Shown here: positions 7,106 through 15,740 of the stretch, in pieces
How the letters are laid out: the number at the start of each line of letters is the position of its first letter
How positions within the stretch are numbered: the stretch's first letter is position 1
Source: Lachnospiraceae bacterium
GTDB taxonomy: Bacteria; Bacillota; Clostridia; Lachnospirales; Lachnospiraceae
Direction: 5' to 3'
NCBI GenBank assembly: GCA_024698345.1
Contig: JAILRH010000037.1
Span: 1-54,318, forward strand
DNA: 54,318 bases
Notes under the pieces: model-generated
What the model was told of the DNA's origin: nothing
What the model saw: only the letters and a program-made list of their open reading frames with translations
Database searches by the model: none
Position numbers and translations under genes: made by a program

Positions 7106-8803
7106 ATGGACAGTGAGAGACTAAAACCAAAGTTGTTTTCGGTTATCAAGGGGTATAAAAAAGAAAACTTTATAAACGATGTTATTGCGGGAATTATCGT
7201 GGCGATTATTGCGTTACCATTGTCGATCGCGTTGGCAATAGCTTCGGGAGTCTCGCCGGAGAAAGGTATTCATACAGCGATTATTGCGGGATTTATTATT
7301 TCGATGTTTGGCGGAAGCAGGGTTCAGATAGGCGGACCGACGGCAGCTTTTGTAGTAATCATAGTCGGAATTATAGATGAATTTGGAACAAGTGGATTGA
7401 TTGTCGCTACAATGATGGCAGGTGTGATACTGATACTGATGGGATTATTCAGATTCGGAACACTTATCAAATTTATTCCAAATACAATTACAGTGGGATT
7501 TACGGCAGGAATTGCCATGACACTGTTTGTTCAGCAGTTAAAGGATTTTGCAGGACTCGATATCGAGAAAGTACCATCAAACTTTTTTGAGAAGATTGGA
7601 AGTTATGCGAAACACATAGATACAATAAATATTCAGGCATTGGGAATTGGTATTGTTGCCTTGGCTATAATGATTATTTTCCCTTATATTACGGACAAGA
7701 TACCGGGCTCGCTTGTGGCGATTATTTTTACAACAATACTGGTGTCTGTGCTTAAACTCGATGTAAATACAATAGGAAGTGTGTACGGACAGCTCTCAGC
7801 AAAGTTTCCAACACCGGAGATTCCAAATGTCAATTTTGAGATGATAAGAAAATTGATTTCACCGGCATTTACCATTGCCATACTTGCGGCAATTGAGTCG
7901 TTGCTTTCCTGTGTAGTTTCCGATGGTATGGTAGGAAGCAGACACAGATCAAATATGGAATTGGTTGCACAGGGAATGGGAAATATAGCATCTGCCCTTT
8001 TTGGCGGAATTCCTGCTACAGGTGCAATTGCAAGAACGGCGGCTAATGTTAAAAATGGAGGTAGAACTCCAATAGCGGGAATGGTTCATGCAATTACACT
8101 TTGCATAATAATGGTATTACTTATGCCTTATGCCTCACTTATTCCAATGACAACACTTGCAGCAGTTCTTATCATTGTTGCTTATAACATGAGCGGATGG
8201 AGAGAAGTGGTTGCAATGAGAAAGGCGCCAAAGAGTGACTTCGGAGTAATGTTAGTGACATTTGCACTCACAGTATGTTTTGACTTGGTTGTAGCCATTG
8301 AAATCGGAATGGTGCTTGCATCGTTATTATTTCTTCGCCGTATGGCAAGTGTTACAGATGTAAGAAAATGGGTGGATTATTATGATGAGGACTATGACGA
8401 GAACAATGATCCGGAATCAATCAGTCTCACAAAACTTCCTGAGAAGACAGTTGTTTACGAGATATCAGGACCGATGTTCTTTGCGGCAGCTGACAAGTTT
8501 TTAGAGATAATAAATGAATCAAAGAAGCCGTACTATTCGATGATTCTTAGAATGAGAAGTGTGCCTTCTCTTGATTCGACAGCATATAAGACATTTGAAA
8601 AGATATATTCTCTCTGTGAGAAGAATGGAATAACACTTATTTTGTCACACGCTAATGCACAGCCAATGGAAGTGTTTAAAAAAGAAGGTTTTTACGATAA
8701 GCTTGGAGAGGAAAACTTCAGACCTCATATAGCAGAGGCACTTGAGAGAGCAAGTGAAGTTGCAAAAGAGAAGCACAATCATAAAGTAAAAGAAAACGCA
8801 TAA
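7106..8803 (+). CDS. SulP-family anion transporter with STAS domain
   Basis: This membrane transporter has the SLC26/SulP architecture: 12 or so hydrophobic segments over residues 25-430 and a cytoplasmic STAS domain (about 445-545; TVVYEISGPMFFAAADKFLE). Motifs include NDVIAGIIVAIIALPLSIALA, GGSRVQIGGPTAAFVVI and GGIPATGAIARTAANV. Substrates in the family are sulfate, bicarbonate or other anions; the sequence does not decide which. GGAGG at 7090-7094 favours a start at TTG 7103 or ATG 7106 over the in-frame ATG 7088 that overlaps it. It stands alone, with a short hairpin (7053-7076) upstream. Confidence 0.92.
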   Translation: MDSERLKPKLFSVIKGYKKENFINDVIAGIIVAIIALPLSIALAIASGVSPEKGIHTAIIAGFIISMFGGSRVQIGGPTAAFVVIIVGIIDEFGTSGLIVATMMAGVILILMGLFRFGTLIKFIPNTITVGFTAGIAMTLFVQQLKDFAGLDIEKVPSNFFEKIGSYAKHIDTINIQALGIGIVALAIMIIFPYITDKIPGSLVAIIFTTILVSVLKLDVNTIGSVYGQLSAKFPTPEIPNVNFEMIRKLISPAFTIAILAAIESLLSCVVSDGMVGSRHRSNMELVAQGMGNIASALFGGIPATGAIARTAANVKNGGRTPIAGMVHAITLCIIMVLLMPYASLIPMTTLAAVLIIVAYNMSGWREVVAMRKAPKSDFGVMLVTFALTVCFDLVVAIEIGMVLASLLFLRRMASVTDVRKWVDYYDEDYDENNDPESISLTKLPEKTVVYEISGPMFFAAADKFLEIINESKKPYYSMILRMRSVPSLDSTAYKTFEKIYSLCEKNGITLILSHANAQPMEVFKKEGFYDKLGEENFRPHIAEALERASEVAKEKHNHKVKENA

Positions 8804-8810
8804 TAAATAG

Positions 8811-8895
8811 AGATAAACCTCAAAAAAGAAAGTGTAAACCTAAAAAGAATAATTGTAAACCCGAAAAGAACGATTGTAAACCTGAAATGAACAAT
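8811..8895 (+). repeat. 21-bp tandem repeat of BirA-like half-sites
   Basis: Four imperfect units start at 8811, 8832, 8853 and 8874. Each contains the block (T)TGTAAACC: AGATAAACC, GTGTAAACC, TTGTAAACC and TTGTAAACC. The block recurs on the same helix face every 21 bp. The last one is the left arm of the operator described next. The array begins directly after the SulP stop. Confidence 0.88.
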
Positions 8896-8927
8896 AGGTT
8901 GACAATTTGAATGCAATATATTATACT
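8874..8927 (+). promoter_or_regulatory. bioY promoter overlapped by BirA-type biotin operator
   Basis: TTGTAAACC (8874-8882), 14 bases, GGTTGACAA (8897-8905) is an inverted repeat fitting the BirA operator pattern TTGTTAACC-N14to16-GGTTAACAA. A promoter, TTGACA at 8899-8904 and TATACT at 8922-8927 with 17-base spacing, has its -35 box inside the right arm, so bound BirA would block RNA polymerase. A further exact GGTTGACAA lies at 8964-8972, overlapping the ribosome binding site. Confidence 0.8.
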
Positions 8928-8974
8928 CGCGTTGGATATCAAAAGGTGACGATAATATATGGAGGTTGACAATC

Positions 8975-9562
8975 ATGACAGATATGACAGCAGAAAATAG
9001 TTTTAAAGACACAAAGGAAGAAAAGCAATTATTTACAGCAAAGGATATTACACTTATAGCGATGTTTGCTGCGTTTATAGCGGTATGTTCGTATATTTCA
9101 ATTCCATTAGGGCCAGTGCCTTTTACGCTACAGACATTTGCGGTGTTTGTGGTCGCGGCAATACTTGGAACGAAGAGAGGAACTTTGACAGTGATAATAT
9201 ATATACTTGTCGGAGCAATTGGAATACCTGTATTCAATGGCGCAGGCGGAGTCGGAGTATTGGCAGGCAGCACAGGCGGATATATACTTGGATTTATACT
9301 TACAGCTTTGACGGTTGGTTTGATGAATGACTATATCAAGTTAAAGAATCATGGTGCGAGAATGGCACTTATGGCAGGATCAATGTTGATAGGAGATGTG
9401 CTTTGTTTTATCGTAGGAACAATTCACTTTATGAATTTGACAGAAATGAACCTTGCAACATCACTTTCATATTGTGTAATCCCATTTATCATTCCGGATA
9501 TTGCAAAGATAATTGTTGCAACAATATTTGTTGACAGAGTTAAGAAATATGTGAGATTGTAG
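8975..9562 (+). CDS. bioY: BioY, biotin-specific S component of an ECF transporter
   Basis: BioY captures biotin and works with the shared EcfA/A'/T energising module, which is not in this window. The 195-residue protein has six hydrophobic segments and the family signature SIPLGPVPFTLQTFAVFVVAAILG, then GIPVFNGAGGVGVLAGSTGGYILGF. ATG 8975 is chosen since GGAGG at 8961-8965 is 9 bases upstream. The biotin operator upstream indicates BirA repression at high biotin. Together with the lack of bio synthesis genes nearby it suggests reliance on uptake, though that is not provable from this window. Confidence 0.95.
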   Translation: MTDMTAENSFKDTKEEKQLFTAKDITLIAMFAAFIAVCSYISIPLGPVPFTLQTFAVFVVAAILGTKRGTLTVIIYILVGAIGIPVFNGAGGVGVLAGSTGGYILGFILTALTVGLMNDYIKLKNHGARMALMAGSMLIGDVLCFIVGTIHFMNLTEMNLATSLSYCVIPFIIPDIAKIIVATIFVDRVKKYVRL

Positions 9563-9604
9563 AGCGGGTCTTATCCGACTGAGATAAAAAAATCTGAAAT
9601 ATAT

Positions 9605-9650
9605 AAATGCCACCACATAGCTTTTGTTAATGTGGTGGCATTTATTATAT
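9605..9650 (+). terminator. Intrinsic terminator after bioY
   Basis: AAATGCCACCACAT (9605-9618) pairs perfectly with ATGTGGTGGCATTT (9630-9643), followed by ATTATATA. A-rich sequence on the other side means it may act in both directions. Confidence 0.85.
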
Positions 9651-9672
9651 ACGAGCGAGTTTTGAATTTGCA

Positions 9673-9720
9673 AAAAAATGCTATCTTAAATCATGGGATG
9701 AAGCATGATTTGAAGATAGC
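9673..9720 (-). terminator. Intrinsic terminator of the minus-strand membrane protein gene
   Basis: GCTATCTTAAATCATG (9680-9695) pairs with CATGATTTGAAGATAGC (9704-9720). Read on the minus strand, the stem is followed by ATTTTTTTG, a good U-run. Confidence 0.82.
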
Positions 9721-9749
9721 TATATAAAAAAGAAATGATAAAATGATAA

Positions 9750-10505
9750 CTAATTTGATTGGCAGCTTCTGACTGCAAATTCTTCTACTCTAAAAAGAAG
9801 AAGAGCAAGCACTACAACTACCGCTACCTGTCCGTAAATAAAGAAATATGCTAAATTGAATAAATCTAACCATTTCAGGAATATTACCAACAGTGACATA
9901 ACTAAATAAGTGAACCAACAAGCATTCATCCAAAGACGTTCATCTCTGCAACAAGCATCTTTGGCGAGACTTGCAAAGCCCTTTATCGCAAAGAAGATGG
10001 CGACTATTGTACTTATTGCATATGACAATCTGAAACCGATAGCCATATTACAGAGCAAACTTCCGTTGATAATAAAAGGAAGTGCAAAGACAATAGTTCT
10101 GAGAATGAGTGATACAACACTGAACGCACATGAAAGACTAAATATCTTTCTGTATTTCATCAATAAGAAACATGCAATAAATACGAACATGTAACCTATT
10201 GAATCGTTGAATGTATCAACATTTACTCCATCGAAAAATACCTTGTCGACAAATTTTGCATCAGGACCGATATATCCTGACGGAATCTCAGTGACTGAAG
10301 GATCAAGCTCATCAACAGACTTGTATGTGCATGTGGCACCATAAACAGACTTGATGGCATAATATTGATATTCTCCTATTATATTAGGATCATTTTTGTA
10401 AGGGTGCGGATACGAAAAACCTGATTTAGTGGGCGTATCCAAAACCAAAAAAATGAATCCTACTATAAAAATTAATATAATCCCAGTCATTTTTTTCTTC
10501 GTCAT
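9750..10505 (-). CDS. Multi-pass membrane protein of unknown function
   Basis: I do not recognise the family. The 251-residue protein has an N-terminal hydrophobic segment (residues 6-23), an outer segment of about 75 residues rich in Tyr, Pro and Asp with a single Cys (YGATCTYK), then about five further membrane helices (about 104-245) with several Cys. It could have six transmembrane segments with a large first extracytoplasmic loop. It is monocistronic, divergent from the L,D-transpeptidase gene and has its own terminator. The start has AAAGGGGAA upstream. Confidence 0.75.
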   Translation of the reverse strand: MTKKKMTGIILIFIVGFIFLVLDTPTKSGFSYPHPYKNDPNIIGEYQYYAIKSVYGATCTYKSVDELDPSVTEIPSGYIGPDAKFVDKVFFDGVNVDTFNDSIGYMFVFIACFLLMKYRKIFSLSCAFSVVSLILRTIVFALPFIINGSLLCNMAIGFRLSYAISTIVAIFFAIKGFASLAKDACCRDERLWMNACWFTYLVMSLLVIFLKWLDLFNLAYFFIYGQVAVVVVLALLLFRVEEFAVRSCQSN

Positions 10506-10581
10506 GCGTAGGTATTCCCCTTTGTCCTCTACATTTTAATGAAAACTAATATGAGTATAATGCAATTTAATGAATAAATAA

Positions 10582-10615
10582 TTAACAAATTGATAACAAA
10601 TTAATTATTTGTTAA
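10582..10615. promoter_or_regulatory. Inverted repeat between divergent genes
   Basis: TTAACAAAT (10582-10590) and ATTTGTTAA (10607-10615) form a perfect 9-bp inverted repeat with a 16-base spacer in the AT-rich divergent promoter region of the membrane protein and the L,D-transpeptidase. It may be an operator; no regulator is adjacent. Confidence 0.45.
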
Positions 10616-10695
10616 AATATTGGAATTGCTAAAATGGAAATTTGAGTATATAATAAGTGGGTTGTAATATATCTATTGATTATTGAAGGGAGAAA

Positions 10696-12174
10696 ATGAT
10701 GAAAAGAATAACAAAAATATTAGTAGTGTTACTGTTATTTACTTTATTTGTGTCAGTTAAGACCGGCGATGTAAGTGCCAAAGAGTCTGGCGATTACACA
10801 ATCAAAGTAAACGTAGGAACAAACTGCGTTACAGTTTACGATAAAGATGGAAAGCCGGTAAAGGCAATGATTTGTTCGCCGAGTAATGAAACACCAATTG
10901 GAACATTTTATACACCGGTTAAGTACAGATGGCATGAGATGATTGGAAACTGTTATGCACAGTACTGTACAAGAATTACATGGGACGGTGTTCTTTTCCA
11001 TTCTGTATGGCATTACAAAAAAGGAGATCATTCATCAATGTCTGTATCTGCATATAATGTTATGGGACAGAAGGCATCCCATGGATGTGTAAGACTTTTG
11101 TGCAAGGATGCAAAATGGATTTATGACCATTGTGCGTTGAAAACAAAGGTTGTTATTTTCAGAGGAACATCAAAAGACGATCCACTTGGACGCCCGGGAT
11201 TTACTCCAATCAGAAACGGAAAGCGTACTGACTGGGACCCTACTGACCCGGATCCAAAGAACCCTTATTTAAAGGCAAAACCAACTATTAAAGCGGTTTC
11301 AAAAGAGATAGAATACAAATCAAAAACCACTCCGCTGAAAGCTGTTGAAATTGAAGATGCACTTGGAAATGAACTTACAAAGAAGAATGCAACAATAAAG
11401 GTAAAAGGAAAGATAGACACAACAAAGTTAGGTACATACAAAGTTACTTACAGGGTAAAGGATGCTGCAGGAAATAAAAGAACAGCAACTATTACATTCA
11501 AAGTTGTAGATACAAAGAAGCCTAAGATTAAAGGTGCAAAGAGCAGAAAAGACATTGCAATGGGTGAAACAAGAAACGTTCTTGCAAATGTAAAAGCTCA
11601 GACTGTATCAGGAAGTGATCTCACAAAGAGCATTACAGTAAAAGTTAAAAATAACGCAACCAAAAAGAGAGTTGGAGTTAATAACGGACTTGTAAAGTTT
11701 AATACAGCAGGAGAGTACACAATTACATACAGTGTTAAAGCTCCAAATAAGCAGAAATGCAAGAAGAGTGTTACATACACTGTAATTGATAAGAGAGTAA
11801 TCGTAGTGATGACTGATACAAAGGTATCAGTTGAGTACGGAAGCAAATTTGAACCATACAAATACATCAAGTCTTTCATGAATTATAATGAGAGAGTTGA
11901 TTTGCCAAAGAATGCAAAGAATGTTCATGTTGCAGGAAAGGTTGATACTTCAAAGCCTGGAACATACACAGTAACATATACATTTGCTGATAACGGAAAT
12001 GTATATACTAGAATTAAAAAAGTACTCACAGTAGTAGTAAAAGCAAAACCGGTAGAAACAACAACTGTAGTTGAAACGACTAAGGCCGAAGAAACGACAA
12101 AGGCTGAGGAGACAACAACCAAAGCAGAAGAGACAACAACCAAGACCGTGGAGACTACAACGGCAGCAAACTAG
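10696..12174 (+). CDS. Secreted L,D-transpeptidase (YkuD) with Ig-like repeats
   Basis: An extracellular enzyme expected to form 3-3 crosslinks in peptidoglycan or attach proteins to it. Residues 1-28 are a signal peptide (KRITKILVVLLLFTLFVSV, cleavage near VSA). The YkuD domain spans about 35-160 and has the active site ASHGCVRL with the catalytic Cys at 131 and a preceding LFHSVWH. Residues about 190-460 hold three or four bacterial Ig-like modules (TYKVTYRVKDAAGN, YTITYSV, TYTVTYTF). The tail is a Thr/Glu-rich stretch of repeated ETTKAE units with no LPXTG anchor. Full length is 492 residues. ATG 10696 and 10699 are both possible; GAAGGGAG precedes. Confidence 0.9.
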   Translation: MMKRITKILVVLLLFTLFVSVKTGDVSAKESGDYTIKVNVGTNCVTVYDKDGKPVKAMICSPSNETPIGTFYTPVKYRWHEMIGNCYAQYCTRITWDGVLFHSVWHYKKGDHSSMSVSAYNVMGQKASHGCVRLLCKDAKWIYDHCALKTKVVIFRGTSKDDPLGRPGFTPIRNGKRTDWDPTDPDPKNPYLKAKPTIKAVSKEIEYKSKTTPLKAVEIEDALGNELTKKNATIKVKGKIDTTKLGTYKVTYRVKDAAGNKRTATITFKVVDTKKPKIKGAKSRKDIAMGETRNVLANVKAQTVSGSDLTKSITVKVKNNATKKRVGVNNGLVKFNTAGEYTITYSVKAPNKQKCKKSVTYTVIDKRVIVVMTDTKVSVEYGSKFEPYKYIKSFMNYNERVDLPKNAKNVHVAGKVDTSKPGTYTVTYTFADNGNVYTRIKKVLTVVVKAKPVETTTVVETTKAEETTKAEETTTKAEETTTKTVETTTAAN

Positions 12175-12193
12175 AGAAAAATGGATAAATAAT

Positions 12194-12895
12194 ATGTTTT
12201 GTTATAATGATGTCATAAAATACAGTAATGTAGACAAAGAAGGAAAGTTGCCATTGTACGGCATATTGGAATTATTTCAAAATTGCATAAATATTCATTC
12301 GGTAGATATCAAAAAAGATTTTGAGTCCATGCGTGAATGCGGAAAAGCCTGGGTGCTTTTATCATGGAAAATCAAATTATGCAAAGAAATCAAATTATAT
12401 GACAAAGTGACCATTGGAACCTGGGCGAGTGGAAATGACAGATTATACGGTTACAGAAACTACATTATCAAGAATGAGAATGGTGAAACTCTTGCCTGTG
12501 CAGATACGAAATGGATATTGATTGACATGGAAACCAGAACGCCTTGCAGGATAAGCGAAGCTGATATGGAAGGATACGCTGTAGGTGAGAGACTCGATAT
12601 GGGGAAATGTCCTCGAAAGTTAAAGCTTTCTGAAGATAGAACTGTAATGGAGCCTGTCAGAGTATTGAAGTCATACATTGATACTAATTACCACATGAAT
12701 AATACAGCTTATTTCAGACTTGCGACAGAGTATTTGCCGGATGAGTTTGAATATGACACAGTTGATGCCATACATATAAAGGAAGCAACTGAAGGAATGA
12801 AGATGATTCCTGTCGTTCACAAAGAGAATGAAGGTATCGGCATTTCTCTTGAGGGAGAAGACGGTACAGTATTTACAGAAATAAAATTCTACTAA
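12194..12895 (+). CDS. Acyl-ACP thioesterase (FatA/FatB-like)
   Basis: The enzyme releases free fatty acids from acyl carrier protein. The double hot-dog fold is evident: first half WVLLSWKIKLCKEIKLYDKVTIGTW then NDRLYGYRNYII, and second half KSYIDTNYHMNNTAYFRLA, where the Asn-His pair (DTNYHMNN) is the catalytic region of plant-type thioesterases. The 233-residue length fits bacterial members. The frame is open upstream across the Thr-rich end of the preceding gene, but ATG 12194 begins the domain, 19 bases after the transpeptidase stop, so the two are probably cotranscribed. The ribosome binding site is weak. Confidence 0.85.
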   Translation: MFCYNDVIKYSNVDKEGKLPLYGILELFQNCINIHSVDIKKDFESMRECGKAWVLLSWKIKLCKEIKLYDKVTIGTWASGNDRLYGYRNYIIKNENGETLACADTKWILIDMETRTPCRISEADMEGYAVGERLDMGKCPRKLKLSEDRTVMEPVRVLKSYIDTNYHMNNTAYFRLATEYLPDEFEYDTVDAIHIKEATEGMKMIPVVHKENEGIGISLEGEDGTVFTEIKFY

Positions 12896-12902
12896 ATATT
12901 GT

Positions 12903-12933
12903 AGGAGGGGATTGGAAATATCCCCTCCTTTTA
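12903..12933 (+). terminator. Intrinsic terminator after thioesterase gene
   Basis: AGGAGGGGAT (12903-12912) pairs perfectly with ATCCCCTCCT (12920-12929), followed by TTTATG. Strong GC-rich stem with a 7-base loop. Confidence 0.85.
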
Positions 12934-13012
12934 TGTATTTGGGGAACCCAAATCACGAAAACTTAGTAGTTTTGCTGGATTCGAGCCGGCATTGCTGAAA
13001 GGCTGAATAGTT

Positions 13013-13044
13013 ACCTTTTATGACAGAAATTCAGCATAAAAGGT
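13013..13044 (+). other. Perfect 10-bp hairpin in the cvfB leader
   Basis: ACCTTTTATG (13013-13022) and CATAAAAGGT (13035-13044) enclose a 12-base loop. It has no U-run. It follows a CTGAATAGTT block (13003-13012) that also occurs upstream of guaA at 52331. Function unknown. Confidence 0.4.
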
Positions 13045-13139
13045 TGAAGTGAAATGGATGATGCAATAAAATAGAAATAGTGTGGTGTAAGGGCACTAAG
13101 AGGTTTTTTACACTGAAGAAATAATAAAGGCGGATAAAG

Positions 13140-13976
13140 ATGATAAAATTAGGAGAATATCAGTTACTGGAAGTAAAAAGAAAAGCGGATTTTGGAGTGT
13201 ATGTGGGAGATGAAGAGACACAGATATTATTGCCAAAGAAGCAGGTACCAAAGGGGTTAGACGTTGGTGATAAAATAGAAGTTTTTGTGTATAGGGATTC
13301 TATGGACAGACTTATTGCCACAGTGAATGTACCTGCTATTACACTTGGAAAAACTGCAAAACTTAAGGTGAAACAGGTTACTAAGATAGGAGCTTTCCTT
13401 GACTGGGGACTTGAAAAAGATTTGCTGCTGCCATTTAAGGAGCAGACAGTAAAAGTGAAAGTGGATAATGAGTACCTTGTTGCATTGTATCTTGATAAGA
13501 GTGAGAGACTTTGTGCAACTATGAAGATATACAATTACCTTACAACAACCTCACCTTATAAAGCAGAAGATGCGGTTGTAGGGACAGTTTATAACTATAA
13601 TCCGGAGTATGGTGTTTTTGTTGCGGTTGACAACAAGTATCACGCAATGATTCAAAAGAAAGAAGTTACAAAATCTTTGCACATTGGTGATACGGTAGAA
13701 GCAAGAGTCCTTGCAGTAAGAGAAGACGGAAAACTTGACTTGTCTATTCGCGGTAAGTCATATATGCAGATAGATGAAAACGCAGAAAAGATATATTCAG
13801 TCATTGAAAAACTGGGCGGAAAACTTCCTTATACCGATAAGGCTGCACCTGATTTAATAAGAAAAGATTTTTCTATGAGCAAAAATGACTTCAAGAAAGC
13901 AGTAGGGCGACTATTAAAGGAAAACAGAATTGTTATAGGTGAGAATAGTATAACAACAAAAGATAACAGAAAGTAA
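13140..13976 (+). CDS. cvfB: CvfB-like S1 RNA-binding protein
   Basis: A 278-residue protein of the CvfB/YitL family: tandem S1 domains (about residues 1-65, 70-135 and 145-210) and a C-terminal winged-helix segment (SMSKNDFKKAVGRLLKENRI). Typical text includes FGVYVGDEETQILLPKKQVP, VTKIGAFLDWGLEKDLLLPF and EYGVFVAVDNKYHAMI. Staphylococcal CvfB affects virulence gene expression and the family binds RNA; the role here is inferred to be post-transcriptional. It may be the first gene of the transcript running into the phosphonate genes, as only 54 bases separate them. Confidence 0.88.
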   Translation: MIKLGEYQLLEVKRKADFGVYVGDEETQILLPKKQVPKGLDVGDKIEVFVYRDSMDRLIATVNVPAITLGKTAKLKVKQVTKIGAFLDWGLEKDLLLPFKEQTVKVKVDNEYLVALYLDKSERLCATMKIYNYLTTTSPYKAEDAVVGTVYNYNPEYGVFVAVDNKYHAMIQKKEVTKSLHIGDTVEARVLAVREDGKLDLSIRGKSYMQIDENAEKIYSVIEKLGGKLPYTDKAAPDLIRKDFSMSKNDFKKAVGRLLKENRIVIGENSITTKDNRK

Positions 13977-14030
13977 TTAACCGATGTAGATAAAACAGAT
14001 ACCAATAATAAAGTGTGAGAAGGAAATAAT

Positions 14031-15647
14031 ATGGCAGAGAATAATATTACAGAGAATAATACAATGAATAGCGGGGAAAAACAGGAGAAAAAAGAAAAAC
14101 AAAAAGGGGGCAATGTAACTAAAAAAAGAATATCCCCGGCAAGTATTCTACAGTCGATATGGGTGATTTTTGTAGTTTGCCTTTACCCATGTGCATTTAT
14201 GTACATACAGAATTTTACGGAGTCTGCAATTGATAAAATAGTGCTTCCGTTATTTGTGTTTTTATTTGTTGCTTTTGTAGCGTTTTTTATTAACATTATT
14301 ATTTTTCGTAATATTCATAAAACTACCGTTTTTACGAGTATATTTATGCTAATGTTTATGAATTTTACCCTTGTACAGTACATTTTTGCCCAGTACACTA
14401 ACCTGCCTGAAAAAGTATTTATGATTATTCTGGTAGTGCTATTGCTGGTTGTAGGAGTATTTTTGTTCATTACAAAAAAAGAATTGGACGGTGTAAGCTT
14501 TATTATTGGATTTGCTTTTAGTGGCTTGATTATAATGAATGTTGTAATGGCGATTCCTAAATATATTGATAGCCAAAAGAAGAATGAAGAAGTAAAGGTT
14601 GAGCAGTATGCTCAAAATGATGATTTCAGAGAGAATGTATACTATATCATCATGGATGAATATGGTGGAAAAGAGAACTTAGAGTATTACTATAATTATG
14701 ATAATAGCGACTTCTTGGGATATTTGAATGATAAGGGATTCTCTATTTCAAACAGTACACACAACTACGAGGGAATAAACACCTACGATATTTTACCCAA
14801 TCTGCTGAATCTTGATTATATTGTAAGTCCAAAGAATACTATAATATCAGAATACAACAGATTGACAGATCCTGCTTTATATAGATTCTTTAAAGAAGCA
14901 GGATATAATGTTGAGATGATAAATCATGTTCAGGGGCTCAAGTCCGAAGGATGTGACATTATTTATGAAAGTCCTACAATTGAGATGTTGTTAAATCACT
15001 TGCATGATATTGATTATTATTTATTAAAGAACAGTTTTATTGGTTATCTGATGATGGACACTAATCTTATTAAGGGTGAGGAAAATCCTAATCAGGGTGA
15101 CATTTATGAGGATTACAGAAATGAAGTGCTAAAGATTTTGGATTTGTTGGAAGAGCAACCTAAAATTAAAAAAGAAAAACCAACCTTTATGATATGTTAT
15201 ATGTGTTTTCCTCATGTTCCGTATGTACTAAAAGCCGACGGACAACCTGCGGAAAGAAGGGTTGCCTATGATGCTACGGCAAAACAGTCATACATTGAAC
15301 AATTGCAATATCTGAATAGCAGACTTGAAAGGATAGTTGATTCAATAATAGAGAATGATCCGAATGCCGTTATTGTACTTCAGGGAGATCACGGTGCAAG
15401 AGAAGGTTATCATTTGATGTATCAGTACAGCAAATCAGAGTACAACGAAAAAGTTGAATCTGAAATGATGGAAAATCCATTTAACTGTGTATATTGGGGA
15501 AGGGCAAGTAAACAGGATATAGAAGGACTGTCGGGCCTGAATACATGGCGAGTAATATTGAATAACTTATATGGAACAAATTACAAACAGATTGAAGTCC
15601 CGCAGAAGTATATCCACAAGTGGAAATATGAGAGTGATGCGAGATAA
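14031..15647 (+). CDS. Membrane-bound sulfatase/alkaline-phosphatase superfamily enzyme
   Basis: 538 residues: a charged cytoplasmic N-terminus, five hydrophobic segments (about 40-185) and an extracellular catalytic domain. That domain shows VYYIIMDEYGG (metal-binding Asp), a HNYEGINTYDILPNLLN segment where the nucleophilic Thr/Ser of LTA-synthase-like enzymes is expected, and VLQGDHGARE (metal-binding Asp-His). Relatives transfer or hydrolyse phospho-groups on surface polymers (lipoteichoic acid synthase, phosphoethanolamine transferases). As first gene of the aminoethylphosphonate operon it is a candidate transferase or remodeller for the modified polymer. Substrate is inferred only. Confidence 0.8.
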   Translation: MAENNITENNTMNSGEKQEKKEKQKGGNVTKKRISPASILQSIWVIFVVCLYPCAFMYIQNFTESAIDKIVLPLFVFLFVAFVAFFINIIIFRNIHKTTVFTSIFMLMFMNFTLVQYIFAQYTNLPEKVFMIILVVLLLVVGVFLFITKKELDGVSFIIGFAFSGLIIMNVVMAIPKYIDSQKKNEEVKVEQYAQNDDFRENVYYIIMDEYGGKENLEYYYNYDNSDFLGYLNDKGFSISNSTHNYEGINTYDILPNLLNLDYIVSPKNTIISEYNRLTDPALYRFFKEAGYNVEMINHVQGLKSEGCDIIYESPTIEMLLNHLHDIDYYLLKNSFIGYLMMDTNLIKGEENPNQGDIYEDYRNEVLKILDLLEEQPKIKKEKPTFMICYMCFPHVPYVLKADGQPAERRVAYDATAKQSYIEQLQYLNSRLERIVDSIIENDPNAVIVLQGDHGAREGYHLMYQYSKSEYNEKVESEMMENPFNCVYWGRASKQDIEGLSGLNTWRVILNNLYGTNYKQIEVPQKYIHKWKYESDAR

Positions 15648-15740
15648 AGACTCCGGCAGACTTTACAGTAGGAACAAAGAGAGTGTTCCTGAAATCGAAA
15701 TAGCAGTTAAAATACAACATGGTAGGAAGAGAAGGATAAT

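Noticed and set aside
12071-12193. N-terminal extension of the acyl-ACP thioesterase
   Set aside because: The upstream frame is only the out-of-frame reading of the repetitive Thr-rich codons of the transpeptidase; the domain begins at 12194.
12974-12990. T-arm-like stem loop (GCTGG ATTCGAG CCGGC), possible tRNA remnant
   Set aside because: The loop is shifted by one against the TTCRANY consensus and no acceptor, D or anticodon arm can be drawn around it.
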